Of a stretch of 64,000 nt of DNA, positions 10,782-22,310 are shown piece after piece (the first letter of the stretch is position 1; each line of letters opens with the position of its first letter). The stretch spans positions 16,492,001 to 16,556,000 of the forward strand of contig OY292279.1 in NCBI GenBank assembly GCA_958496175.1, read 5' to 3'. The DNA comes from Sisyra terminalis (Eukaryota; Arthropoda; Insecta; Neuroptera; Sisyridae). The notes below the pieces were generated by a model. It was not told the origin of the DNA, did not search any database, and saw only the letters and a list, made by a program, of their open reading frames with translations. The position numbers and the translations under genes were made by a program.

Positions 10782-11481
10782 CAGGGCTTCTTAAACTTTT
10801 TTCATTCACGACCCCATTTATTATTCCGAGTTTCCTGGCGACCCCATATAAGTATAAAAGAAAGATAAATACATATTTTTGATGATTTATTTATTAGGCA
10901 ATAGTATACATAAACATATGAAAATATATAGTTTTAGAATTCGTTTAGAAATATACAAAAATCTAAAGTTAAAAATTGCACAAAAATGTATAAAATTGTG
11001 CTTATTATAGTAACAAAAATTGCATCTCCAATTTACCATCAAAATTGCATTTTTTGCAATAACAAATAAAAGGAAATTCTGACCGTTTTAGTTCGCTCGA
11101 ATATATTCGATCGTAGTCGTGGTTGGTAAGTATTAAATTAAAATTAAGATGATAAAATTCAGATCTCAGCTTTCAATAAATAATGAAGACAATTCAGATT
11201 ATTTAAGTCGTTCTTTTTTTTATTGAATGGTTTTAATATTCATATTAGCTACGTTTCGTTACGTATCGTAATTTAGCTAATTTGAATAGTAAAAACCATT
11301 AAATAAAAAAAATCCGATCTGAAATAACCTGAATTGTCTTCTTTATTTATTAAAATGAAAGAAAAAAAATTAATGAGATGGATGTGTCTGTTTAAAAATT
11401 TGACATTAAAATCTCTTGCGACCTCAGTGTTTTGATACGAAACCCCATTTGGGGTCGCAACCCATAGTTTAAGAAGGCCTG
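10782..11481. mobile_element. hAT-type MITE with 8-bp target duplication
   Basis: The left end CAGGGCTTCTTAAACTTTTT and the complement of the right end CAGGCCTTCTTAAACTATGG are inverted repeats, followed on both sides by a GCGACCCC-type subterminal block (CACGACCCC at left, TTGCGACCCC at right). The flanks TAATGGAC (10774-10781) and TAATAGAC (11482-11489) differ at one of eight positions, matching the 8-bp target duplication of hAT transposons. No transposase is present. About 210 bp of its 700 bp is a later Penelope-derived insertion. Confidence 0.8.
11135..11345. mobile_element. Penelope-derived unit (family P4) nested in the hAT MITE
   Basis: It begins AAGATGATAAAATTCAGATC, shared with the copies at 2371 and 29613, and ends with the inverted version of the tail (AACCTGAATTGTCTTC). 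In the middle the block TAGCTACGTTTCGTTACG is the complement of the GAAACGTAGCTA half of the P4 hammerhead, after which the sequence folds back. The CTGATGA half is lost. An imperfect TTAAAAT at both edges may be the target duplication. Confidence 0.6.
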
Positions 11482-11489
11482 TAATAGAC

Positions 11490-14400
11490 CATACACTCGT
11501 TTTTTTTAATCGATAAAAGACATTATTGAAGTGAAAAAAAATGATTTTTTTATTTCTAAAAAAATTATATTTTGACCAAATAAAAGTTTTAATATTAATG
11601 ACCAAATGAGAGTCCGAAAACGAAAGGTGCGCTTAAAGATCTTCTGTGACGTCACTGTCTATTTATAGAAGCCTGTATATAAACAGATCATTGAGCGGTT
11701 GTCAAGAAAACAATAATAATTTCCACTATTTTTCTCATTTTACGCCATGAAGAATATATTGCTACCCTAAAATTACTATTATTTTTTTCTATAGAATAGA
11801 AAAGATTAGATGGGGTTAGTGTATGTAAAAACTACGTTTTATTCTTCACCATTTCAATACTGAGTCTTTTAATACATGTAAGAAAAACTGTTTTTCCAAT
11901 AATTAAACTATGGTTACAATTTGAAGGCTAGAAAGTATAGGCTGGAAAGTGAGGAAAATTATAATATTTTTTGTTTTAAATATAAGTCATTGTGTATGGA
12001 TTAATGATCAGTTTTTAAGGAAAACTTTAGAAAATTTTATTTTCGCAATCAATTAAATTATATTTGAGGTTTGAAGAAAAGTATATTAAATAATTGACTA
12101 AAACGAAAAGTATAGAAAAAGCCATAGGATGATAACAATGATAAATCGACGCCAAAAAGGTATTTGGAATTTTTTTGGAAGGTACTCTGTTTCTAAAATG
12201 ATGCCTTCATACTTCAAGTTTAAGAGTTCTTAGTCTTTTTAATTACGAATAAATCGGGAAAACAATAAATTCGGAAAAATATTTTTTTTTCAACAATAGA
12301 TGAAACAATTTAAATGAAATACGGACGTTTTATATATGTATTGAATGGTTATACTCAGAAAAAAAAGCAATCTTTAATCTTTACAACTTTTTGTATCAGA
12401 TGACTTATCTTCTTCTTTGCGCAGATAACTAATTGTAAAGTGATTTCTAAAGGGTAAATTAACACACTTTTTCTTTAACAAATTTACCCAGTTTAATGAA
12501 CCATATACCTGGTCATATTAAATTTCAAACATTGTTCAGGATTTCAATCATTATCATTCCCTTTGAACGATTCAAATATTTTTGCTATTTGTGTTTAAAG
12601 AATTTTTTATAGGAAAACGTCCTTGATATTTTAAAGTTTCTGTACTATGACGTCATTTAAATGTCGGACCAATAGGAGCTCGTTTTAAGCATTTTGGACT
12701 TAACAATTTTGTTTTCGGCATTTTTAATGAGTTTGTCTTAGGTTTTATCAAGTAAAGTTAAAATGATCAGCTATATTAGGTTTTGATATCAGTTTAGAAC
12801 ATTTTTTAAAAATTTTAATATTTTTTTAGAATACATATGTGCAGTAGATCAATTATAATGAATTTATATTCAAAAGAGCTAAAAATTGATTTTTTGTGAC
12901 GAAAAAATTTGTTTAAGTGCGTTTGAATGCTTGTTATTATATGATTGTATATCCTGTATAACTCTCTAAAAACATTTTCAGTAGCTTAATTAGTTGCATA
13001 GTTGGCAATAAAATCAAAAATCAGTTTTTTTTCAACTGAATTCTTTATTTCTTGAGGTGGAAAGCCGATATTTTCACACAAAAGATTTTTTTTACCGAAA
13101 AGTTAATTAAACAATAATGTTTTAAGAAATCGCTGGGGTCAGATTTCACATACTTATGACTTTACCCTCTTCAAAATATGCTTGAAATTATTATAGCTAT
13201 TAGCAATTATGGTTTTTTGTTTTATTATTACCATTTATTAACAGTTATTAACAATTATTGTGTGTATTTTTTAAAATTATTTATAGTATTATAAAAGCTT
13301 AAAAAAATAAGGTTTTAAGGAATTAAGGGGTTGTGTAGTAAAATTATTTTTAAGTAATACACTAGTTTTAGTTTGTAAGTAATTAAAGTATTATTTTTAA
13401 CAGTCTAAAAAATTGACTTGTACCATTTGAAAAATAAACGACGAAATGAACATTTTTTTTCACATTTTTCTGTTGAACTTTTCTCCAATCGGTCAGCTGG
13501 GTTATAGTCCCAAAACTAACAACGAACTACAAACGCAACTTCTTTCGACAGTTGAGCTTTTTAATTATAACGTTCGTTTTGTTTTTAAGGCTTCAACCAA
13601 CAAATTAACATACACCATAAATGGAAATACGTATTTTCCTTGATTTACGCAAAACAAAATGCTTATTTTCCGCATAAATATAAATCAAAACCTCATTAGC
13701 ATTTTTACAGTTTCAAGTGTGTTGTTCAGTTTTCTCCTCACATTTTCCTCGCATTTATACATTCATTTTCTTGTCATAATTACAATGAAACCTTTTACAT
13801 GTTCATTGGAATATCTCACATCTAATTTATTAGTATTTCATTTTCTACCTAATAGATCATTTTTTACATTTGATTTTTCGTTTTCTTTCGTTCATAAAAG
13901 AGAGGGTGAATTTATAGGTCATCTTAAAGCGCGGGAAGCCATACAAAATTTGAACAATTTTTTACATTTCAGTTTTATTTATTCACAAAAATTCTTTTTT
14001 AACTTTGTTTGTTTTTTTAAGCTCTGGATAAAAATTCGCATTTAAACCAGAAGTAAAACGAAGGTTTTTGGTTCGCTTACATATTTCCTTTCTTTTTATA
14101 AAATTTATGTTGAACGCTTGATAAAGCAGCAGAAAAATGCTAATAAAAGAAACTCAGTTATAGTTTGTGCATAGCACAACGTTTCAGCTACGATTTTTGT
14201 TCTTCATCAAGTGCTTGGTACCAATGGTTGCCAGAAGACAAATTTCTTGGTATTACATATAAGTGCTGTCTTCCGTCTGGATTCTTCTACTCCATTTATT
14301 TCTTTTCATATAACAATGAGCTTAAATCAGAGTTTGTAAATGAGGTTTTCCTTATGAAATCAACGAATGGAGGATGGATTTTTCACTTCCCTTATTACAC

Positions 14401-14784
14401 TATTTTTTTTTCCATCCCCCAAATCCTAGAAACGGTGTGCTGCTCTTAACTTTTTGTTTGTATTTTTTACATTTTTGTATGGTGGTTTAAAGAGGACAAT
14501 GCAACTTTGGGGTCTATACTCCATCCTTCCGAATTTTTTCTTTACAGTGCCAAAAGTTGTTGAAATTGTATTTTTCGTAAATAAAATGACGTGACAAATT
14601 TTTCTTCAAACGATTCAGAACATAGAAATGATTATCAATATATTTAAATTTAATTTTAACATACTTTTTTTTTTCAAATAAATTGCACAATTTGCATAGG
14701 GCTGCAATAAGTGCATTCAATCCATAGACAATCACATGTAAGCACTAGTCCCAGTAGATTAGTGCTGTGTAAGTATAAAGATTT
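11490..14784. other. AT-rich DNA with chance frames; no gene supported
   Basis: Several open frames occur (13446-13643, 13659-14045, 14165-14449) but all are rich in Phe, Leu, Ile and Ser, as AT-rich noise gives, and none contains a recognisable domain. Two perfect 10-bp palindromes with the CRE core are present: GTGACGTCAC at 11646-11655 and ATGACGTCAT at 12647-12656. No transposon ends are convincing. Confidence 0.4.
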
Positions 14785-14900
14785 TTAACAATCAATAGCA
14801 ACAATAACAATAATAGTAATTCTTATAGCGATAACAACAATCATAAAAACAATTATCAGTAGGAATTAGAATAACAATAGTAGTCTATAATAACAATGTC
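14785..14900. repeat. Low-complexity AAC/AAT-rich tract
   Basis: Cryptic simple sequence dominated by imperfect AACAAT and ATAACAA words; not a clean microsatellite. Confidence 0.6.
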
Positions 14901-15174
14901 AATGCTTAAAATAATGTGAAACATTAATATATAAGTAATATATAAAAATAGGGCTATATAATAAGAAATAATAATTTGGCAATAAATAGTTAATAGGAAT
15001 ATTTGTTTAATTACAAAATAAATCAGGCAAATCTATTACATTCCATTTTTGTAATCTTCTTATCATCTCACTGTTGCCCAATAATTTTATTACGAGATGA
15101 TTGGAATGATCGTCTAGTTTTGTCAGGTATTTTTTACTAAACTTTTGATTTTTTCCTTTACAGTTGGCATTTCT

Positions 15175-15229
15175 GTATCTTTATGTATCTTTATGTATCT
15201 TTATGTATCTTTATTTATCTTTATGTATT
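15175..15229 (+). repeat. Decamer minisatellite (GTATCTTTAT)n
   Basis: About five tandem copies of GTATCTTTAT, one with a G to T change, lie immediately beside the truncated 3' side of the Jockey relic at 15235. Confidence 0.85.
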
Positions 15230-15234
15230 TTTTA

Positions 15235-16005
15235 TTGTTTACATAGCATGGAGCACCGATTATTTGACGTAGGGTCCTTGATTGGAATCTTTGTAGGATT
15301 TTAATGTTGGAGTTGGATGCAATACCCCATAACTGTATCCCATATGTTCATATGGGCTTGTGGATGACCTTGTACAGAATAAGTTTGTTTTCTGTTGATA
15401 ATGGTGCATTAGATGCCATTAGCAAGTACATTTTTTTTGTATTTTTTATTTAAATGTTCTTTAATTTTTTTGATTTGCACAGCCCATGTAAGTTTTTGAA
15501 CTAAGTGCATTCCGAGATATTTTACCGTGCTCTTTTGCAGTAGTTCTGTGACTTCCATTGTAACCGGTGGACATATATTTCTGCGCAGTGTAAACATTAT
15601 GTGTGTAGATTTTGCGTTGTTTATTTTTATTTTCCACTTTTTTGCCCATTTTCTACTTTGTCCAGGTCATTTTGGAGCTTTAACGAAGCTTTATTGAGTT
15701 CATCTGCTGCGGTTACGATAGCTGTGTCATCAGCAAATGTTGCCACTAATGCATCTGTTGTATTTGGCATATCGGCTGTGTATAGGGTATACAACAGAGG
15801 TCCCAGTACGCTATCTTGAGGAACCCCGGCTGTTATTTTTTTGGAAGTCGTTACTTCCGATTTGTATTTGACTTGAAAGATACGGTTTTCTAAGTAGGAC
15901 GAGATTATGTTAAAATACTCAGGAAGTTGTTTTTCGATTTTGTACAACAGTCCGGGATGCCACACCTTATCAAATGCCTGTGCCAAATCCAGAAAAGTTG
16001 CAGAA
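15235..16005 (-). pseudogene. Jockey-type LINE reverse transcriptase relic
   Basis: On the minus strand, starting near 16000, the sequence encodes the Jockey reverse transcriptase palm: FLDLAQAFDKVWHPGLLYKI, then AGVPQDSVLGPLLYTLYTADM (G of the PQGS box replaced by D), then FADDTAIV with both catalytic Asp residues at about 15727-15750. After a frameshift it continues with CPPVT, YLGMHL and LTWA, and then with TYGIQLWGIASNSNIKILQR and AP(W/C)YV near 15240. It therefore spans about 250 codons of an ORF usually of about 900. It has at least two frame disruptions and no endonuclease or 3' UTR. It belongs to a different Jockey lineage from the copies at 4.7 and 62 kb. Confidence 0.9.
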
Positions 16006-17487
16006 CAGTATTATTTCTTTCCTGGGCATAGCGAATAGTTATTTTTTTTTGACATACTTGTTTATAACAAGAGTATTACGAGCAGCAAACTTAACGAAAT
16101 TTTAACCACTATAGCCGCTGCAATCGATTCAGTTGTCCCTACTAGACTTTACTCCCGGCAAATGTGTCTCAAGATATTTTTTATACATACATGGTGTCTC
16201 CAGTATCGTCGTCTTGAATACTTCAAAATGTTAATATTAATTATTCTTGTGTTCATTTTTGAAGACAGTGAATATACTATCATTGTTGTAGATTATCAGG
16301 CAAAAATTGGCTGAAAATTGGTAGAATGTAGAATGGAATTCCCAAGAAAAAACTCGAACTTTACGAACAATGTAGAGATTATAAAAATTTGATTTAATTG
16401 TAAATGCCAGAGTTTTATTAAGCAAATAGAAACTGACAAAGTTTGCAAGACCAACTAGTAATAAATAAATACTATTTTCATTTCTTTTGTAACATTAACT
16501 ACCCTATAAAACATAAATGACGCTATTTACTTTGATGCCAAGTATCTTACTAGAAAAGTAAAGAAAAATATTTTATTATTATTTATTGTTATACTTTTAA
16601 ATGATTTTAAAAGATTCGATGGGAATTTGAAGATCAGTTGTAGGATTAAAAAAAAAATTAAAGAATTTTCTTCCCAAGTTTACAAAAAACAATTTTTGTT
16701 AAATGTAATCAATTGAAGTTCTGAGTGGGTTTCTATAGTGAAAGAACAATTAAAATTTGTTTTGTGCAGATATGTATAATGTAGTTAATGGCAAAAAAAA
16801 AGTTAATCATTTTCTTGGTACGAATTCTATTGTCGAAATAATTGATTATTTTTGAGCTTTTCAAAGAGCTTTAAGTACTATATCACTCTTTTTGTGACCG
16901 GTCTAAATTGAAACGAGTCAACCTTTTCAAATCTAAAGGTATTTATAATGAATAAATGGTGAGGACGTTTTTGTTGGACGGATTTTTTGTTAAGCATAAT
17001 AATCGTTTAAAAAAGGATGTATAGGTTATGTATTACACCAATTACAGGTTTATAACGACCTTATTTCTCTTGAAAGTGAAATTATTTTTCCGTTTTTTTA
17101 TGCCTTGTGATTTATTTTGATACTACATATTACGTATACAACGTTGAAAAATATTAAATATTATATAAAGAAAGACTTTAATGGGTTTCTTTTTATTTAT
17201 TTGTTCAATTTTTTATTTTTGGCAACAAGTAATTTAGTAATAAAATATGGTTTATTTTTCATCCGATAATTAAATAAAAGTATCGGAAGTAGCAAGAATT
17301 TTAGTTTATATAACCCCTATTACTTTATTGTTTTATAATACTGACATCATGAGGTAAAAAATATTTCTTATTTCCTAAATTAGAGCCAAAATAACTGCTA
17401 TGCTAGAAAATTTTGCAGAATTAATCTAAACATTTAATACTTGTAACATGACATAACTTTTTAACGGGAAAAATATTTTTTAAATTG
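16006..17487. other. AT-rich DNA, nothing recognised
   Basis: No transposon ends, coding segment or RNA gene are evident. A short less AT-rich block at about 16110-16210 has no identifiable content. Confidence 0.45.
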
Positions 17488-18870
17488 TAATTTACCTGGG
17501 CTTTATACCTACCAAGATCTTTAGCGATTCTAGGGTTAGTAAAAGTCCGTAAATCGTAAATCCGTTTATCACACCTCTGTCAAGTTGGCACCCGACTTTT
17601 ACAAATTAAAATTTTAAATTTATTTTTAGATTGGCTTTTGCTTGTACTTGATTGTACCTAAAAAATTGTATCTCAACCGAAAAAAAGTTATTAAATTTTT
17701 AAAAATCGATAGCCCCCCATTGTTAGATTTTTCAAAAAAATTAATGGTCATAGATAGGCTTGACACGTAGGGGATTGTACCGAAAAAAAAATTTGTTTCT
17801 AACCTTAGCCCAAAAAAAGTTATGAGCGATTTTGTGAATGTACTTATTCCATTGTTGAATTTTATAACGGTTGTTATTTTTTTCACCTGCAGTACAAACA
17901 AATTTTATTGCAATGCAATGCAATTTGGGTGTTAGACACATTAACACATATCCTAAAAAAAATTTCCTTCTAATTCGATCCAAACAATAGTTACAACGGA
18001 TTTTGTATGAGTAATAAGAATCGAATTACTTCATTGTTGAAATTACAAAAACGACCATAATTTTGAATCTATTGAGATACAAACGATTTTTTTGCGGATT
18101 CTTCTGGGTGCTGGTCTCTAGTTGATGGTACCAGTTGAATTTTTGTTTGTACCTCAACCAAAAAGAAAATAGAGTTTTCGTAGAGGTACTACGGATTTTC
18201 CTGGAGAGATTTTCCAGCTACTGTGCCGCTGAGGATTGTACCGAAAAAATTATCTTTCTAAGTCTATTACAACCGTAGTTTTTAAGATTTGTATGGGTAA
18301 TTAGACTATAATTACTTCTTTGTTTAAACTGCAATAAAGTAATTAGAGTTTAATTACTCAAACAAAATCCGTTGTAACTATTGTTTGGATCGAATTAGAA
18401 GGACATTTTTTTAAGATATGTGTCTATGTACTAACACCCAAATTGCATTGCAATAAAATTTGTTTGTACTGCAGGTGAAAACAATAACAGTCGTTATAAA
18501 ATTCAACAATGGAATAAGTGCATTTACAAAATCGCTCATAACTTTTTTTGGGCTAAAGTTAGAAACAATTTTTTTTCGGTACAATCCTCTACGTGTCAAG
18601 GCCTATCTATGGCCATTAATTTTTTTGAAAAATCTAACAATGGGGGCTATCGATTTTTAAAAATTTAATAACTTTTTTTCGGTTGAGATACAATTTTTTA
18701 GGTACAATCAAGTACAAGCAAAAGGCAATCTAAAATATATTTACAATTTTAATTTGTAAAAGTCGGGTGCTAACTTGACAGAGGTGTGATAAACGGATTT
18801 ACGATTTACGGATTTTTACTAACCCTAGAATCGCTAAAGATCTTAGTAGGTATAAAGCCCAGGTAAATTA
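17488..18870. mobile_element. Foldback element, arms about 540 bp, SINE-like ends
   Basis: Left arm 17488-18029 and right arm about 18340-18870 are inverted copies that agree over most of their length. The left outer end is TAATTTACCTGGGCTTTATA and the right end is its exact complement. The 310-bp loop contains diverged versions of words also used in the arms (TACCTCAACC and GATTGTACCGAAAAAA), so the whole element is built from repeated modules. The outermost 80-85 bp of both arms (GATTTACGGATTTTTACTAA through the CTAGAATCGCTAAAGATCTT block) match the 3' region of the local tRNA-derived SINE. The only frames inside are chance frames mirrored on the two arms. Confidence 0.8.
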
Positions 18871-19115
18871 AAAATTGTGCATTCACAAAACCGCTCATAA
18901 CTTTTTTTGGATAAAGTTAGAAACAAATTTTTTTCGGTACAATCCTCTACGTGTCAATACCTATCCATGGCCATTAATTTTTTTGAAAAAAACTAACAAT
19001 GGGGGCTTTTCGGTTGAGGTACAATTTTTCGGTACAATCAAGTACAAGTAAAAGGCAAGCTAAAAATAAATTTAAAATTTTAATTTGTCAAAGTCGGGTG
19101 CTTACTTGACAGAGG
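18871..19115 (+). repeat. Extra partial copy of the foldback arm
   Basis: Directly after the foldback's right end a diverged copy of about 245 bp repeats the right-arm sequence (from CCGCTCATAACTTTTTTTGG to AAGTCGGGTGCTTACTTGAC) in the same orientation, with an internal deletion next to the GGGGGC block. It suggests tandem growth of the foldback. Confidence 0.75.
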
Positions 19116-20724
19116 TGTTTATCACGATCCTTCAAAAAATTCAACATTTTGTTTAAATATTTTTAACGGAAACTATGTTCAATTTCATTGGAAAAAATAT
19201 TATGGTAATTCCCTTTGAATTATTTTAATTTCACACACGTTTGGTTGATTAAGCGGTAAATTAACAATATTCGGTGTTCATTTTTTGTTGCATATTATGT
19301 AAAATACATAATTAATAAATTAAAGCTTTGAAATAATAAATTTTATTATTTCGAGTTTGATTAGATAAAACAAATATTTTTATGTAAATAACAGAGATAA
19401 TTTAAAATATAAACAAGGCATAACTATAATCCCAAATGAGAATAATTTGATTTGATTGCTAATAAGTTTGGAAACGCGATTCGAATCTCCAATAAAGCCC
19501 TTGCACGCATAATCATTAATAACGGAACAATACCTTCGAAAATTTATTTCGCAGCAAATAAATGTCGCATAAATATGAAAATTACGGGTGAAACGTTAAT
19601 GAACATCTCAACCTTAACACTCCTTCCCGTTCCCGGTTTCGGTTATTAACAATAGGTTTGCCGTATCCTGTTTATATCCATATCGATATTTGGTTTTGCA
19701 CTTAAACGCTTCATTAAGCTTTCGTCTGCACAAATACAGACAGGAAGATGACGAGAACTTGTTCATCCAACGGGAAAATTATTGCAAGGTTGGAAAACTG
19801 AATAACGAGAACGAAGGACATCCGCAAGTCGCAAAAATTTCGATTCGACGAAAATTGGATGCGCTTGAGCTTGTCCTGTGCTTTAATTAAATACAAATAT
19901 TTTAATCACGTAAGCGATAAAAATACAAATAAATTTCAATGTTTCATAATAAAAATTGAAATCGAACAAAATATTTACGTGACATTTCGTTTTAATCGCA
20001 TTGTGTGTTCGAAATTTTCATGATATTTTCTCTATTGAAATATAATTGATTTCTATATTGTGTACATGGAAACAGCGCACAGATCCGATATAAGATACGG
20101 AAAAAAATATAAAAAAGTCAGATTACAGTACACATAGGTATCTGTATACAGTATACATCCCGTTTATTCAGTTGTTTCTCATCCCTTGTGCTCTATCTGC
20201 TCTCGATTCCTTCAATGTTCTTAACGATAAATCGATACATCGCAGTTTTTCTCCCCAGTTTATTAGAAAACACAAATTGGGTCATACTTCTTGCCAAGAA
20301 TGTATAAGTTATTAATTGAATTATTTTTGATTTAAGCTCAACTTTAAAATATTAAATAACACCAAAATACATGGGGAACAAGGATATAATTTTTCAAAGA
20401 TAACCCCAATTCAAGGGTTGTGAAACTTTTTTGCAAAGTGAAAATTTCAAACAATGGAATTCTCTCGTCGTTTAAAGCTTTAAATCATCCGAAAAAGTTC
20501 TTCTTCGCTGAAATTCTCTTGAATAATTATTTTATAACAAAAATGAAAAGTTTCCAACAAAAATTTATTGTTTGAATTGTAGAATGCGGCCTTAAAAGGT
20601 TTATATTTTATGTATGTTTTAAAAATATTTTTCAAATTAAATTTTCATAACTTCTTTTTTTCGAAAACAGGGTAACTTAAATTTTTTATGATTATGCTCA
20701 ACCTTCATAACTATTGATTTTTCA
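19116..20724. other. Non-repetitive DNA, no gene recognised
   Basis: Between about 19440 and 19900 composition is more even and two 65-codon frames occur. They have no family resemblance and overlap on both strands, as non-coding sequence does. The stretch could hold a regulatory region, but nothing in the sequence proves it. Confidence 0.35.
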
Positions 20725-20882
20725 ATCGTTATTTACCGTCGTTTTACAACTGCTAAGGTCTTTCTAGGGTTAATAAAAATCCGTAGTCGAGAAATATTGG
20801 AAATTTGCTCGATATGAGGATCGAACTCAATACTTTTGATACCAGTTTTGAAGCGGTCACCTAAACCACTCAGATCTACTCG
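20725..20882 (-). mobile_element. tRNA-derived SINE, copy A
   Basis: Read on the minus strand the head has an A-box-like GATCTGAGTGGTTTA (20862-20876) and a B box GAGTTCGATCC (20818-20828), the RNA polymerase III promoter boxes. Wording around them resembles tRNA-Ser/Leu (GAGTGGTTTAGGTGACCGCTTC). After the tRNA part comes the family body with ATTTCTCGACTACGG, ATTTTTATTAACCCTAGA and the tail ACGACGGTAAATAACGATTG. No acceptor-stem pairing or anticodon-arm fold of a real tRNA gene is kept, and five or six sister copies exist in the window, so it is a SINE and not a tRNA gene. Confidence 0.75.
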
Positions 20883-21455
20883 ATTTTATAAATAAAAAAT
20901 AAAATAAAATTTATTACTCTTATAATATACATACAAATACTTTTGTTTACTTTTTTTTTAATTTTAAGTGTGATGTACCTTGCATAAACTATCCAAGCAG
21001 TAGATCCTGATCTAGGATAGAGATTAGTTTACGATATTGTAGTTGGGTAAAAATAGATGACAATTCTTAAAAACCCTGATATTATGATTTAAATTCTACC
21101 TATTTTAAATAAAAAATATACCTTTAAAAATATACCAATTTTAAAAGCTCCAAATTTAATTTTTTCATGATTTAAGAACTTATGCATACCTTCTAGTTAT
21201 CATTCAAAATTGAAGTTTAAAAAAAAGCTAATGGTATAAGCTTGGTGAGTCGTTCCGGAAAAATATTGTATTGATATTTTGTTAATATTTGGGCACTTAC
21301 AAAATACTGGAAGTTTCCAATCTCCAATAGTTTATGTGAAAAAAAAAATTAAATGAAAACCAGAAAACATTATTGGAGTGAAAACTTCTTTAGGCGCGTT
21401 CAGGGACGTTATTGTGAGTGAAAACTATATAAAATAATCGTTAACTCATATTTAA

Positions 21456-21646
21456 GCAGACCATTCACGCTCCGACTTGTAGTCCAACTAGTCAGACTAC
21501 TAGTTGGATCGCCTAAAATCTAAATGATCCGAATAGTCCGACTAGACATCCAACTTCCAATAACACTATTCACGGTTTGACTTAAGATCTGACTTTGAAA
21601 GTCAAACCACAAGTTGGATTGCAAGTCAGAGCGTGAATGGCCTCCT
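21456..21646. mobile_element. TTAA-flanked MITE (piggyBac-like)
   Basis: The 191-bp element sits between TTAA at 21452-21455 and TTAA at 21647-21650. The ends are inverted: CCATTCACGCTCCGACTTGT on the left and, as complement on the right, CCATTCACGCTCTGACTTGC; the match continues for about 30 bp into TCCAACT. Interior sequence is also partly palindromic (GTCCAACTAG facing CTAGTTGGAT). TTAA target duplications are the hallmark of piggyBac transposons; no transposase is present. Confidence 0.75.
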
Positions 21647-21865
21647 TTAAATTAACTGGTTCATGTCGTTTGTTTCAAATGTCACTTCAATTTCGCTCAA
21701 TTGTCAATTTTTTTCCTTTGTTAGTTGTTTCAATGTTGGCTATTAATATTTCACAGGTTGCTACTAGTTTTATAATAGCGTTACTATGCATGTAATATAG
21801 TAATAGAGTACAGTTTTATTAATTAATGAATAGTAATATATGTCTAACGACTCAATTTCTTCTTT

Positions 21866-21910
21866 ATTTCGACGCATTTCAACAGTTTTTGGCTGTCATC
21901 ATCAGATAAT
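21866..21910 (-). ncRNA. Hammerhead-ribozyme-like motif at Penelope 3' end
   Basis: On the minus strand CTGATGA (21899-21905), a stem closed by ACAG and CTGT (21893-21896 with 21882-21885), GAAA (21877-21880) and a GTC cleavage-type triplet (21871-21873) occur in hammerhead order. The motif lies a few bases after the stop codon of the GIY-YIG frame. Stem III has at most two pairs, as known for Penelope hammerheads, which are thought to act as dimers. Stem I pairing is weak here. Self-cleavage is inferred, not shown. Confidence 0.55.
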
Positions 21911-21912
21911 GA

Positions 21913-22310
21913 TTATTTTGTCAGTTGTAAACAAATTTCATACAGGTTATTTGTTTTATATAGTTTGTCGTTAAGGATGTTATTTGGATCTAGTTTGTGG
22001 GCTTTGTATATTTTATATTCTTCTAGGGTGTTCATATGTGATCCTTTCTTGCAAATATGCAGTGGCTTAAAATTTGTTTCGAAATTTAAGCATTGATGAT
22101 TTTCGTAATAAAGGTGTTTTATAAAATTTGAAGTTGTTGTTGAAGTAGGTTTCTTAGGTGTATGTTCCTTATACCTTGTTCCCAAAGATCTTCCAAGTTG
22201 GCCAATGTAGAATTTTCCACAGACCCCACATTAAATTTGATATATTCCGGTTTAATTTTCATTGTAATTTGATTGTTCTCCAATAGTTTAAGAATTTTCA
22301 TCATGTTGTT
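21913..22310 (-). pseudogene. Penelope-like element, GIY-YIG endonuclease domain relic
   Basis: The minus strand, just after the GIYQI block at about 22236-22248, reads (stop) CGVC GKFYIGQLGRSLGTRYKEH. These are the GIY and YIG signature segments and the conserved Arg/His helix of the GIY-YIG endonuclease that forms the C-terminus of Penelope-like ORFs. Downstream NFIKHLYYENHQ and THICK-like and LEEYKIYK blocks follow to a stop near 21913. There is an in-frame stop between GIY and YIG, and the upstream part is in another frame. The reverse transcriptase is missing. Position immediately before a hammerhead-bearing terminus fits a 3' fragment of a Penelope element. Confidence 0.85.

Noticed and set aside
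11273..11605. 110-codon minus-strand frame
   Set aside because: Runs across the nested P4 unit and the end of a hAT MITE; chance frame.
11608..12710. Element bounded by the two TGACGTCA palindromes
   Set aside because: Surrounding similarity (AGTCC, AAAA, TGACGTCA in inverted order) is loose and no target duplication is visible.
13659..14045. 128-codon plus-strand frame, the longest in the window
   Set aside because: Composition (Phe, Leu, Ser, Ile) is what AT-rich sequence yields; no domain, no start context and no splice structure seen.
14165..14449. 94-codon plus-strand frame
   Set aside because: Slightly better composition but no recognisable motif or conserved pattern; not enough to call.
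15175..15229. CRISPR-like repeat array
   Set aside because: Simple decamer tandem repeat without spacers in eukaryotic DNA.
17626..18660. Frames repeated on both arms of the foldback (about 60-90 codons)
   Set aside because: They are mirror images created by the inverted repeat, with several frames open on opposite strands; not evidence of coding.
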